The notes: generated by a model from the sequence alone, not told the origin. DNA of 38,516 nucleotides from Oceanospirillaceae bacterium UBA7410 (GCA_002470565.1 DKMQ01000017.1:20665-59180); one strand, 5' to 3'. Counted from the first letter of the stretch, positions 24,738 to 33,340 are shown. Numbers and translations are program-made.

Positions 24738-27026
24738 CTAAGCCCTTACGCGAGACTTAGTTGGATCGTAGTGAGAAATGCCCACCACCGTTGCGGGAAT
24801 GCGCTTAATATGACCATCTAGCTTGCCCACCTCTACCTGCGTGCCAGCAGTGATGTAGTCGATTGACATGCTGCATAGTGCGATATTTTGATTCAATATA
24901 GGAGAGCGAACTCCACTAGTGATAGTGCCCACTTGTTGGCGGCCCACTCGCACACACTCGCCGTGGCCTGCAATTTCTTCACCTTCTAAAATTAAACCAA
25001 CCAATTGGCGCTGAGGGTTGGCTTTGCGTTCAATCAGAGCGTCACGACCAATAAAATCTTCTTCTTTGGTGTTCAATGGGACTGTGAAACCGATGCCTGC
25101 TTCAAACGGATCAGTTTGATCATTAAATTCGTAATCAGCAAAAATCAATGCAGATTCAATTCTTAAGTTGTCCAGTGCTTCCAAACCTAGGGGAGTGATA
25201 CCAAACTCTTGGCCAGCTTCCCAAACCGCATCCCACACCTCACAGCCATCTTTGGGGTGGCACCATACTTCATAGCCACGCTCACCTGTGTAGCCTGTGC
25301 GTGACACAGTGACTGGAGCGCCCTGTGGGCCGCCTATGCGGCCATGGGTAATACGGAATGGGCGTAGGTCTTCAATGTTGGTTTGGTCATCTGGTGTAAA
25401 GATCACCTTCTTTAAGGTGTCACCACTTAATGGGCCTTGTACAGGCAAATTGTGCAATTGGTCGTTTGAGTCTTTGACCACTACCTTAAAATTATTTTCG
25501 ATGGCTACTTTGCGCAACCACTCTATGGCACCGTCACATCCTCCTACCCAGCGGAAGTTGTCTTGGCCAAGACGAAATACCGTGCCGTCGTCAACCATGC
25601 AGCCATTGGGGTAGCACATGGCTGTATAGATTACTTGCCCAACAGCTAATTTGCGGATATTACGGGTCACCGCGTAGTTCAATAAGTTTTCGGCGTCTGA
25701 ACCTAAAACTTCACATTTACGTAATGGGCTTAAATCCATCAATACCACTTTCTCACGACATGCCCAATATTCGGCAATAGCGCCGTAATTATTGAAGTGG
25801 TTGGCTAACCAATATCCATTGTATTCAACAAAGTGCTTAGTCATAGTGGCAAAGCGGTCGTGAAATGCTGTTTTTTTAGTCATAGTAGAGTCTGCAACGG
25901 CGTTTTTACGAAAGGCTTTGCCTTTCTCAAAGTGACTATCTGCGGCATAAATGCGCACATGAATGTCTGTGGGGTTCCACCCATTGGCTGGGCTAGTATC
26001 ATCTGGACAAGCGGTAGAACCACAAATAAGATCTACCTGAGCCTGCATTAACACGTAATCACCAGCCCGAGTCCAAGGCTGGCATGAGCTGTGTTGATCG
26101 TAATCATCGTAGCCTGTGTTAAAGAAAAAATTAATCGCAGGCCAGCCCTTTCGAGGCGCAATACCCATTGGCCCTAGAGCGGCATTTAAATTTTCTGTGC
26201 AATTAGTGTGGCCTGGGTAACCAGAGTCATCATAATATTTAGCATTACACGCCAAATTAAATGTGTCGTGCCGCCCCACAGTGTCTTGAATGACTTTAAT
26301 TACACTCACCTGGTCATCAGTGTAGAACTTGTCATGCAGGCCTGGGCCAGGAAAAGCGGAGGCCATTAGGGTACGGGTGGTCACTGGGCAAATTGGTTTT
26401 TCTATGCCTTGTGCCAAGCGAGATGCATCTATGGCAATAAAGTCTGAACATTGGCGCCCAGATACATCAATAATTTGGATGTACTCCCCTGCCTTTACGA
26501 AATATGCTTCAGCGGTGCTGTTGTGAATACGAATATCACGGCTTACCAACCCTAAAGGTTCTGGTAATTGGTCGGTAACAGCCCCCCCAGTGCCACTGAC
26601 TCCTACAACGATATCGGTAGGAGGCATGGGTTGTTTTGCACTCATGTCTTCGCCAGGGGCAGAAATCAAACATAAGCAGTCTTTAGTGACAGTGAAACTT
26701 TGCTGACTAAGGGCCTTTGAATGAGCACCAAAAGCTGAAATGCCTTGGCAGCTGACATGATCGTTAGAGTCCATCCACTGTCGTAGCGATGCAATGTCGC
26801 TGTTCGCTGCTACCCCCAAGCTATTAATAGCAGGGTTACCTTCGTTGTCAAAGGCTGCCAGTTGCACTTCTTGCCCACCCTCAGGGTCGTTTAAGGTAAG
26901 CGTGGAGCCAGCAGATAGCTTTAGAGCAATGACATGCTGAGCAGGCACTGTAAAACGTTGTGTCCCATCGTCGCCCAGTACAGGGGGTGGCATGGGGTTA
27001 GCGCTGTAATAGCTAAGAGGGGTCAT
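24738..27026 (-). CDS. tdm: Tdm, trimethylamine N-oxide demethylase (DUF1989-GcvT fusion)
   Basis: Cytoplasmic enzyme converting TMAO to dimethylamine and formaldehyde. About 762 aa: an N-terminal extension, a DUF1989 domain (about 155-365), and a C-terminal GcvT-like tetrahydrofolate-binding domain (about 395-760, with SRTGYTGERGYEVW and LGLEALDNLRIESAL). Cysteines C260, C276 and C340 have the same spacing (16 and 64) as the three zinc ligands I recall for Methylocella silvestris Tdm (263, 279, 343). No FAD domain is present, excluding sarcosine or dimethylglycine dehydrogenases. ATG at 27026 is preferred over an upstream TTG (27041). It is transcribed towards tmoX, 100 bases away. Confidence 0.9.
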   Translation of the reverse strand: MTPLSYYSANPMPPPVLGDDGTQRFTVPAQHVIALKLSAGSTLTLNDPEGGQEVQLAAFDNEGNPAINSLGVAANSDIASLRQWMDSNDHVSCQGISAFGAHSKALSQQSFTVTKDCLCLISAPGEDMSAKQPMPPTDIVVGVSGTGGAVTDQLPEPLGLVSRDIRIHNSTAEAYFVKAGEYIQIIDVSGRQCSDFIAIDASRLAQGIEKPICPVTTRTLMASAFPGPGLHDKFYTDDQVSVIKVIQDTVGRHDTFNLACNAKYYDDSGYPGHTNCTENLNAALGPMGIAPRKGWPAINFFFNTGYDDYDQHSSCQPWTRAGDYVLMQAQVDLICGSTACPDDTSPANGWNPTDIHVRIYAADSHFEKGKAFRKNAVADSTMTKKTAFHDRFATMTKHFVEYNGYWLANHFNNYGAIAEYWACREKVVLMDLSPLRKCEVLGSDAENLLNYAVTRNIRKLAVGQVIYTAMCYPNGCMVDDGTVFRLGQDNFRWVGGCDGAIEWLRKVAIENNFKVVVKDSNDQLHNLPVQGPLSGDTLKKVIFTPDDQTNIEDLRPFRITHGRIGGPQGAPVTVSRTGYTGERGYEVWCHPKDGCEVWDAVWEAGQEFGITPLGLEALDNLRIESALIFADYEFNDQTDPFEAGIGFTVPLNTKEEDFIGRDALIERKANPQRQLVGLILEGEEIAGHGECVRVGRQQVGTITSGVRSPILNQNIALCSMSIDYITAGTQVEVGKLDGHIKRIPATVVGISHYDPTKSRVRA

Positions 27027-27086
27027 AGTCCAGTGGCTCAAATTATCAATACAGTCGCAATGGCTAGCAACTATCAGATAATCAGA

Positions 27087-27180
27087 GTACCAACATGATG
27101 TGAACAGACTTTGTCTATAGTGTGAATGGAATGTAGTATTTTGTTACTTTCTTTAACAAAATAGGCAAAAACGTTGGTAC
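27087..27180. promoter_or_regulatory. Candidate operator pair upstream of tdm
   Basis: GTACCAAC at 27087-27094 and its exact reverse complement GTTGGTAC at 27173-27180 lie in the gap between the GntR stop and the tdm start. Related copies occur on the other side of the GntR gene. They are probable binding sites for a local regulator, most likely the GntR/FCD protein. Confidence 0.55.
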
Positions 27181-27189
27181 AGCTGGTTG

Positions 27190-27903
27190 TTATCGCACTA
27201 AATCTTTTTGCGCTTTGTTTAAGTGTTCCTCCATGGTGGCTTTGGCTGTTTGTGCATCGCGGTGGCTAATGGCCTCAAATATGGTGCGGTGGTGGAGGTT
27301 ATATTCAGCCATGTTCTCAGTGCTTAATACCTTTCCACGGCTTGCCCTCCATAGTTCATGGCGGCGTACTTCATTCACTTGCTCGTAAATCCACATCATT
27401 AAGGGGTTATCACAGGCTTGCGCTATAGCTTGATGAAACGCTTCATCGGCAATGGAGAATTGCTCAGCTGTGCGAGCCATCTCTACACGCTCTAGAGCCA
27501 TGCCTAGTTTCTCAAGGTCTCGTCCTGCAGCATGGTGGACAGCCAAATCTACAATGGCAGGCTCTAACATATTGCGCACTTGCATAAGCTGCATGGGGCT
27601 TGTGGTATCAGCGAATTGGCTTGCTGTTTCTTCAACAAACTGTGTTTTTACAAAAGTACCGCTGCCCACTTTTCTTTCTAACAAGCCATCTTGTTCTAAT
27701 AACGTGAGTGCGCTTCTTAGTGTGCCCCTAGAAACATTGTAATGCGTAGCTAGTGCTCTTTCAGCGGGAAGGCGTTCATTGGCCTTATAAACTTGTTTGC
27801 GTATAGCTTCAGAAATAGCCCCCGCTAATGCACGTGCACCGTTTGGTTTAGACTGGCGTCTGTCTAAGGTTTGGTAGTTTAAAGGCGCAGTGCTTGGAAA
27901 CAT
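27190..27903 (-). CDS. GntR-family regulator, FadR subfamily (FCD domain)
   Basis: Cytoplasmic transcription factor of about 237 aa. The winged HTH (about 28-95) has ANERLPAERALATHYNVSRG, TLRSALTLLEQDGLLER and GSGTFV. The C-terminal all-helical FCD effector domain (about 100-230) has metal-site-type residues in ADEAFHQAIAQACDNPLM and NLHHRTIFEAI. The start is ATG at 27903; a GTG nine bases upstream is possible. It is placed between tdm (same strand, 163 bases downstream) and the divergent synthetase operon, so it likely controls both. The effector could be TMAO, a methylamine or a glutamate derivative (inference). Confidence 0.9.
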   Translation of the reverse strand: MFPSTAPLNYQTLDRRQSKPNGARALAGAISEAIRKQVYKANERLPAERALATHYNVSRGTLRSALTLLEQDGLLERKVGSGTFVKTQFVEETASQFADTTSPMQLMQVRNMLEPAIVDLAVHHAAGRDLEKLGMALERVEMARTAEQFSIADEAFHQAIAQACDNPLMMWIYEQVNEVRRHELWRASRGKVLSTENMAEYNLHHRTIFEAISHRDAQTAKATMEEHLNKAQKDLVR

Positions 27904-28245
27904 GGGGGCCACAGTGTTTGGTTCATATTAGCAATTAGTTTATCACATATGGTTTGCTTATTGGTATAGCTATTGGTACAAATATATATGCATTTTGGTT
28001 TGCTTATGAATTCTGTGGAATTTTAATATTTATTTAACGTTTAAAAAAAACTTTTAAAACAACAGTTTAACCATAAATAAGGGGGTTTGTTTAAATATGT
28101 TACAAAAAAATGCTTGCCTCATCAATTTCATAAATGTTATACCTTTACGGTGCTTTATAAGAACCTTTTGTGTACCAATTGTGTGTTTATGGTTAAGTAA
28201 GCCAAGGTTTTTAAGCCCAAAAAATAATAATATAAGGAGGCATCG
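27904..28245. promoter_or_regulatory. Regulatory region between gntR and the synthetase operon
   Basis: 342 bases without a gene, very AT-rich. It contains TTGGTAT (27961-27967), ATTGGTAC (27972-27979) and its exact complement GTACCAAT (28172-28179). There is also a 12-base direct repeat TGGTTTGCTTAT (27950-27961 and 27996-28007), and an 11-base inverted repeat TTAACCATAAA / TTTATGGTTAA (28067-28077 and 28186-28196). A strong ribosome site AAGGAGG (28234-28240) ends it. No confident -35/-10 pair stands out. Confidence 0.6.
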
Positions 28246-29721
28246 ATGACAGATTTACAGCAATACGTTGACGCACCAGGTCGAGATGATCTGGTAAAGC
28301 AAGTGCGCGCTAAAATCGACGAGCTGGGTATTACCTATGTGTATTATCAGTTTATTTCAGTAACAGGCCGTATTGTTGGTAAAGGTATACCAGCACGTCA
28401 CTGGGAACGCACCGCCGCCAAAGGTTTCCAGCTTGTTTATGGCTCAACCGCAAACTTAGCAATCGACCGTCATGGTGAATACATTGGCTATGGTCCTGAA
28501 GCTTCTGAATTAGTGGGCATTGCAGATCCAGATACATTTGTGCAGTTACCTTGGGACAAGCGTGTAGCGCGTGTGTTTTGTACACTTTTTCGCAACCGTG
28601 AAGAACGCGTTAACCCAGGTCAATTTTTGAGCTCTGATTGCCGTGGAAACTTACGTCGTATCCACGAAGAATTTAAAGGTAAACATGGCCTAGAAATGCG
28701 CTGTGGTACCGAACCAGAAATGATGTGGTTAAAAAAGGGTGAAGATGGCCAGCCAGATGGTGGCGTTACTAAACCTACGTGTTATCACATTGACCAGTTT
28801 GAAGAATTGCGCCCCGTATTTATGCGCGTGATTGAGTATTCTGAAAAAATGGGTCTTGATATTATTCAAGGCGACCACGAAGATGCGCCTGGCCAGTTGG
28901 AACTCAACACCCAGTATGATGATGTGTTGCAAAATGCAGACCGTCTCACGACTTATCGCCAGATATGCGCCCAAGTGGCTCGTGAATTTGGCTTGATTGC
29001 ATGCTTTATGAGTAAGCCATTTATGGGTGTTTCGGCTTCGGGCTGTCACCATAATATGTCTTTATGGTCTGGCGGTGAAAACGTATGCCATCCAGAAATA
29101 GCAGGCACAGACTCGCTTCCAGGCATGCCTGGACCATTTACTTATCGTGAAGGTGGGCATAACACCTTTATGCCAGTGCCAGAGATCCATGCTTCAAAGC
29201 CTGGGCCCATTGGTTTGCAGTGTATTGGAGGCGTAATTGCTCACTTGCCTGCATTAACCTCGATTGGCTCTTCTACTGTGAACTCATATCGTCGTTTATG
29301 GGATACAGGCTTTTGGGCCCCCATCTTCGCAGATTGGGGTTACCAGAACCGCACATGTGCGCTTCGAGTATCTGCACCGGGACGCTTTGAGTACCGTTCA
29401 GTAGACTCAATGGTTAATCCATACCTAATGGGTGCAGCACTACTTAAAGCCTTTGATGATGGTATGGACAACGATCTAGACCCAGGTGATCCGGAAGAAC
29501 GCAATATCTATGCGGCCATGGAAGCGGGTAAGCAAGTTAAGAAATTACCTATGTCTTTAGGTGAGGCCATGATCGAACTTGAGAACGATGCAACGATTAA
29601 GTCATCAATGCCTGGAGAAATGTACACAGTTTATAGTGGTCACAAAAATGATGAGTGGGAACGCTTTAATCAGACCGTTACAAATTGGGATACAGAAACC
29701 TATCTTGATTGTTTGCCATAA
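28246..29721 (+). CDS. Type III glutamine synthetase-like / gamma-glutamylmethylamide synthetase-like enzyme
   Basis: ATP-dependent glutamate-amine ligase of 491 aa. It would make glutamine from ammonium or gamma-glutamylmethylamide (GMA) from methylamine. Glutamine synthetase motifs are visible: TEPEMMWL and DHEDAPGQLELN (metal-binding glutamates), SGCHHNMSLW (ATP-site His), STVNSYRRL, and APGRFEYRSVD (Arg/Glu). It resembles the GlnT/GmaS group but is longer than typical GmaS (about 440 aa), so the substrate is undecided. AAGGAGG five bases before the ATG is near-ideal. It heads an operon with a split glutamate synthase. A hairpin follows the stop. Confidence 0.85.
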   Translation: MTDLQQYVDAPGRDDLVKQVRAKIDELGITYVYYQFISVTGRIVGKGIPARHWERTAAKGFQLVYGSTANLAIDRHGEYIGYGPEASELVGIADPDTFVQLPWDKRVARVFCTLFRNREERVNPGQFLSSDCRGNLRRIHEEFKGKHGLEMRCGTEPEMMWLKKGEDGQPDGGVTKPTCYHIDQFEELRPVFMRVIEYSEKMGLDIIQGDHEDAPGQLELNTQYDDVLQNADRLTTYRQICAQVAREFGLIACFMSKPFMGVSASGCHHNMSLWSGGENVCHPEIAGTDSLPGMPGPFTYREGGHNTFMPVPEIHASKPGPIGLQCIGGVIAHLPALTSIGSSTVNSYRRLWDTGFWAPIFADWGYQNRTCALRVSAPGRFEYRSVDSMVNPYLMGAALLKAFDDGMDNDLDPGDPEERNIYAAMEAGKQVKKLPMSLGEAMIELENDATIKSSMPGEMYTVYSGHKNDEWERFNQTVTNWDTETYLDCLP

Positions 29722-29744
29722 CTGACAAGCTTTCAGAAAACCCC

Positions 29745-29773
29745 GGCTGGTAAGGCTAAATAGCCTGCCAGCC
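29745..29773 (+). terminator. Attenuator-like hairpin after the synthetase gene
   Basis: GGCTGG (29745-29750) pairs with CCAGCC (29768-29773), and an inner GGCT/AGCC stem closes an AAAT loop. It is followed by AATTTTATAA. The T-run is weak, so partial termination between the synthetase and the downstream synthase genes is more likely than a full stop. Confidence 0.55.
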
Positions 29774-29817
29774 AATTTTATAACTACTCTAGAAGTAAAT
29801 AATTAGGAGATGCGACC

Positions 29818-30753
29818 ATGTGTGGTATTGCAGGCCTTATCCATAAGAAGGCGGGCGGCGCAAACATCGGACAAGAAATGACTGACATGCTTCAAGCTTT
29901 GAAGCATCGCGGGCCAGATTCTACCGGTTATGCGCTATATGGCGCCCCCATTAGTAACTACATTATGCGTATCAACCTTGCTGAGCAAGCTGATACAAAA
30001 AAAGGTTTTGACGTTGCAACTCAGCTTCAATCTCGTAACGACCAAGTCGATGCGCGTATGGCTGAATTGGGCGCTCAAGTGGCTAAAAAAGAGAACTCAA
30101 CTTCTTACGCATTACGTTATGAAGTGTCTTTTGATGGTGACCTTAAAAACTTAATTGATTACATTGAAGACATCGAAGGTGTTGAAGTAATGTCGTGTGG
30201 TAACGGTCTTGAGTTGATCAAAGACTTAGGTGATGCAGCTGTTGTTTCGGCTCAGTATGGCATCAACTCTTTCCAAGGTTCTCATGCAATCGGACACACC
30301 CGTATGGCTACTGAGTCTGACGTAGATATTCGTTCAGCTCACCCATACTGGGCTTATCCCTTTGCAGACGTTTCTGTAGTACACAACGGCCAGTTAACTA
30401 ACTACTGGACCAATCGTCGTGCACTAGAGCGTCTGGGCAACCGGTTCAATTCAAACTGTGACTCAGAGCTCATTGCGGTTTATATAGCCAACCGTATTAG
30501 CGAAGGCGATGACTTAGAAAAAGCGATGCGCCGTTCAGTAGAAGATCTAGACGGTGTATTTACCTACCTAGTAGCTACTTCTGACTCGCTGGGTATGGCT
30601 AAAGACGTCATGGCTGCTAAGCCTATGGTGATCTATGAGAGTGATGATTTTATTGCATTGGCTTCTGAAGAAGTCTCAATCCGTAAAATTTTTGATCACG
30701 ATATTGATACATTTGACCCCTATGAAGGCGAGGTGCGCGTATGGCAACTGTAA
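29818..30753 (+). CDS. Class II glutamine amidotransferase subunit of split glutamate synthase (GlxB/MgsA-like)
   Basis: Ntn-type amidotransferase domain of 311 aa that would release ammonia (or methylamine from GMA) from the gamma-amide for use by the partner subunits. Cys2 directly after Met is the catalytic nucleophile (MCGIAGLIHKK). KHRGPDSTGYALYG, GHTRMATESDVDIRSAHP and VVHNGQLTNYW are family motifs. Between them sits an unusual insert (about 55-135) with a small alpha/beta segment. AGGAG at 29804-29808 is the ribosome site. It overlaps the next gene by 13 bases. It corresponds to GlxB of rhizobia or MgsA of N-methylglutamate synthase. Confidence 0.87.
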   Translation: MCGIAGLIHKKAGGANIGQEMTDMLQALKHRGPDSTGYALYGAPISNYIMRINLAEQADTKKGFDVATQLQSRNDQVDARMAELGAQVAKKENSTSYALRYEVSFDGDLKNLIDYIEDIEGVEVMSCGNGLELIKDLGDAAVVSAQYGINSFQGSHAIGHTRMATESDVDIRSAHPYWAYPFADVSVVHNGQLTNYWTNRRALERLGNRFNSNCDSELIAVYIANRISEGDDLEKAMRRSVEDLDGVFTYLVATSDSLGMAKDVMAAKPMVIYESDDFIALASEEVSIRKIFDHDIDTFDPYEGEVRVWQL

Positions 30754-31586
30754 GCACGTCTGGTCAATCTCATGACATGGGATTGCACACAGAAAAGCTC
30801 ACAAACCGAACTCAGCAACGTTTTTTTGATGCTGGCGAATCGGCTAATCTTACTTATGCATGGGCTCCAGAAGTCGACACAAACAAAGTAGGTACTTTGG
30901 ACTGTGAAGGCATGGATGCAACTGCAATTAACATTCGTATTCGACAATTGATGAGTGAAGGTTGTGGCACCATCAATCTGAGTAATCCAGGCTCTATGCA
31001 CGGTTTGTGTGTGGGTATCCTGAGTCGTTTACAACTCAACGTGACAGGTAGCTTAGGCTACTTTGGCTGCGGTTTGATCGATGGCCCTAATGTCAACATT
31101 TCTGGTCGAGTTGGCTGGTCATGTGGTGAAAATATGATGGCTGGAACCATTGTCGTGCAGAAAAATGCCGGCTCTACCTTTGGCGCTGCTATTCGTGGTG
31201 GTGACTTGGTGTGCAGAGGCGACGTAGGCTCGCGTACGGGTATCGACCAAAAGGGCGGCACCATTATCGTGGGTGGCAAGACTGGCGCTTTTTCAGGCTT
31301 TATGATGCAACGTGGTCGTATGATTATTCTTGGCGATGCTGGCATTAACCTTGGCGATTCTATGTACGATGGCACCATTTACGTAGGTGGAAAAATCGAA
31401 GGCTTAGGTGTAGACGCTGTGCCGGCTGACTTAAACGACCTTGACCGTAAATGGTTAAAGTCCAAGCTAGATCTATATGGTATGGAAGCCCCTAATGGCA
31501 TCGATAACATGCAAAAGATCGTTGCTGGTAAGCAGTTGTGGAACTACGACAACCTAGAACCATCAGAGAAGAAGCTAGTTCTTTAA
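30741..31586 (+). CDS. GXGXG-domain subunit of split glutamate synthase (GlxC/MgsB-like)
   Basis: 281-residue structural subunit equal to the C-terminal beta-helix domain of GltB. Repeating glycine motifs run from about residue 120 onwards (GNVN-type turns, GGDLVCRGDVGSRTGID, GGTIIVGGKTGAFSGFMMQRG, GDSMYDGTIYVGGKIEGLG). About 60 residues before the domain have no counterpart that I recognise. It overlaps the amidotransferase gene upstream and is separated by 20 bases from the FMN subunit. Together the three genes reconstitute a GltB-like enzyme without a GltD reductase, so the electron donor is likely ferredoxin-like or unknown. Confidence 0.86.
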   Translation: MATVSTSGQSHDMGLHTEKLTNRTQQRFFDAGESANLTYAWAPEVDTNKVGTLDCEGMDATAINIRIRQLMSEGCGTINLSNPGSMHGLCVGILSRLQLNVTGSLGYFGCGLIDGPNVNISGRVGWSCGENMMAGTIVVQKNAGSTFGAAIRGGDLVCRGDVGSRTGIDQKGGTIIVGGKTGAFSGFMMQRGRMIILGDAGINLGDSMYDGTIYVGGKIEGLGVDAVPADLNDLDRKWLKSKLDLYGMEAPNGIDNMQKIVAGKQLWNYDNLEPSEKKLVL

Positions 31587-31606
31587 GAGCAGCGAGGATA
31601 CTTATT

Positions 31607-32944
31607 ATGGCAGTTGTTAATCAAAAAGAAATTATCGGCAAGAGCTTTATGTTCCCGCCGGAAGTCATGAATGACATTCACATCAAGGCCGACCTTGGTC
31701 GTTACCGGATGCGTGGTTTTTCATTGTTCAAAAAGATCCCTAGTTGGGACGACTTAACCTTTATGCCGGGCACGTTAACGCGCTTTGTAATTGAAGGCTA
31801 TCGTGAAAAATGCTTGACCAAAACTGTGATCGGCCCTAGAGCCAAAAGGCCTTTGGTGCTGGACATTCCTGTATATATTACAGGCATGAGCTTTGGTGCA
31901 TTGTCTTACGAGGCCAAGACAGCATTAGCGCGTGGCGCAACCATGGCAGGCACAGCGACCTGTTCTGGTGAAGGTGGCATGATTCCTGATGAGCGTCGTT
32001 ACTCTGATAAGTGGTTTTATCAGTGTATCCAGTCGCGTTATGGTTTTAACCCGCACCATTTGCGTCTAGCAGATGCGTGTGAATTCTTTATCGGCCAAGG
32101 CTGTAAAGTGGGTTTGGGTGGGCACTTAATGGGTCAAAAAGTAACTGACCAGGTTGCTGAGATGCGTTCGCTACCCGCAGGTATCGACCAGCGCTCACCA
32201 GCTCGTCACCCAGATTGGCTAGGCCCAGATGATCTTTCTTTGAAGATCAAAGAAATACGTGAAGCCACCGACTGGCAGATCCCTATTCAGCTTAAGCTGG
32301 GTGCGGCTCGTGTTTATGATGACGTGCGTATGGCTGCCAAATGTGAGCCAGATTCTATCTTTATTGATGGTATGGAAGGCGGCACAGGTGCAGGCCCTCA
32401 CGTAGCCACAGAAGAAACGGGTGTGCCTGGTATCGCCGCAATCCGTCAAGCGCGTAATGCTCTTGATGATGTAGGCAAGACCGGCGAAATCAGCCTTGTA
32501 TACGCTGGTGGTATTCGTAACGGTGGTGACGTTGCTAAAGCTCTAGCACTAGGTGCTGATGCAGTTGCAATAGGCCATTCATCATTGATGGCATTAAACT
32601 GTAACAGAGACATCGACGAAGCTGACTTCCCTAATGAAATGGGCGTAGAAGCAGGCTCTTGTTATCACTGTCATACAGGACGTTGTCCAGTAGGCATTGC
32701 AACACAAGACCCTAAGCTACGTGCTCGTTTAAACCCGGATGAAGCTTCTGAGCGTGTGTATAACTTCTTACATACCCTCACTATAGAATGTCAGTTACTG
32801 GCGCGTGCTTGTGGTAAGACAAATATTCATTCCTTAGAGCCAGAAGACATTGCAGCTCTAACAATGGAAGCGTCTGCCATGGCTCAAGTACCCTTAGCCG
32901 GCAGCCAACACACTGTTGGCCGTCCAGACATGACACGATTCTAG
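31607..32944 (+). CDS. FMN-binding glutamate synthase subunit (GlxD/MgsC-like)
   Basis: 445-residue catalytic subunit with the FMN/2-oxoglutarate barrel of glutamate synthase. Segments are PVYITGMSFGALSYEAKTAL, GEGGMIPDE, QIPIQLKLGAARVYDD, DGMEGGTGAGPHVATEETG, and a cysteine cluster CYHCHTGRCPVGIATQDP for the iron-sulfur centre. In MgsABC the enzyme moves methylamine from GMA to 2-oxoglutarate to form N-methylglutamate; in GlxBCD-type systems the product may be glutamate. The start at 31607 is set by GAGGA at 31594-31598; 23 in-frame codons upstream overlap the previous gene and are rejected. Confidence 0.9.
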   Translation: MAVVNQKEIIGKSFMFPPEVMNDIHIKADLGRYRMRGFSLFKKIPSWDDLTFMPGTLTRFVIEGYREKCLTKTVIGPRAKRPLVLDIPVYITGMSFGALSYEAKTALARGATMAGTATCSGEGGMIPDERRYSDKWFYQCIQSRYGFNPHHLRLADACEFFIGQGCKVGLGGHLMGQKVTDQVAEMRSLPAGIDQRSPARHPDWLGPDDLSLKIKEIREATDWQIPIQLKLGAARVYDDVRMAAKCEPDSIFIDGMEGGTGAGPHVATEETGVPGIAAIRQARNALDDVGKTGEISLVYAGGIRNGGDVAKALALGADAVAIGHSSLMALNCNRDIDEADFPNEMGVEAGSCYHCHTGRCPVGIATQDPKLRARLNPDEASERVYNFLHTLTIECQLLARACGKTNIHSLEPEDIAALTMEASAMAQVPLAGSQHTVGRPDMTRF

Positions 32945-32948
32945 GAGG
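32943..32948 (+). promoter_or_regulatory. Ribosome binding site deciding the start of the small protein
   Basis: A consensus AGGAGG overlaps the end of the upstream gene. It is only 2 bases from an ATG at 32951 but 8 bases from the ATG at 32957, so the second ATG is the likely start. Confidence 0.8.
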
Positions 32949-32956
32949 ATATGATA

Positions 32957-33340
32957 ATGTCAAAAGAAGTAGATCATTATTTAACTGGCGACGGTCTGGA
33001 TTCGGATCGTGAGAAAATGATTGGACAGACTATTGGTTACCGCTACGACGTTAACTTAGTGCCTGACATGGATCGCTGTACGCCTTATCTTAAGGAATAC
33101 ATGACCAAAATGAACTGGGACGACCTTAATTGGCTGGAAGATGTTCATATGGGCTACGAAGAAGACCGTGCCGCTGTTTTCGATAGAAATATCAATGCTT
33201 GGGTAACCATTCCCGATACAATTGATCTGCCAAACAACCAACAAGACCGTGACATGATTGCACGTGAGTTATTGGTTAAGTTTCAAATGTCTGAAAACCA
33301 TCCTATGGTTCAGTTGCGTGAAGCTTACGCAAAGTTCTAA
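32957..33340 (+). CDS. Unrecognised small acidic protein, last gene of the synthetase/synthase operon
   Basis: 127-residue soluble protein, rich in Asp and Glu, with no signal peptide or membrane segment. I do not recognise the family. Notable segments are an N-terminal SKEVDHYLTGDGL, IGYRYDVNLVPDMDRC (the only Cys), an aromatic WDDLNWLEDVHMGYEEDRAAVF, and a C-terminal helix with MIARELLVKFQMSENHPM. It starts 12 bases after the FMN subunit with a perfect ribosome site, so it is cotranslated in quantity. It may be an accessory subunit or adaptor of the synthase, or act on an amine intermediate. Ends before a strong terminator. Confidence 0.82.
   Translation: MSKEVDHYLTGDGLDSDREKMIGQTIGYRYDVNLVPDMDRCTPYLKEYMTKMNWDDLNWLEDVHMGYEEDRAAVFDRNINAWVTIPDTIDLPNNQQDRDMIARELLVKFQMSENHPMVQLREAYAKF

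Noticed and set aside
24738..27026. Sarcosine or dimethylglycine dehydrogenase
   Set aside because: Only the C-terminal GcvT-like half matches. The N-terminal half is DUF1989 with the three-Cys zinc spacing, and no FAD-binding domain is present.
29818..32944. Frameshifted or broken GltB
   Set aside because: Three separate frames have their own starts and good family boundaries, matching the naturally split GlxBCD/MgsABC arrangement.
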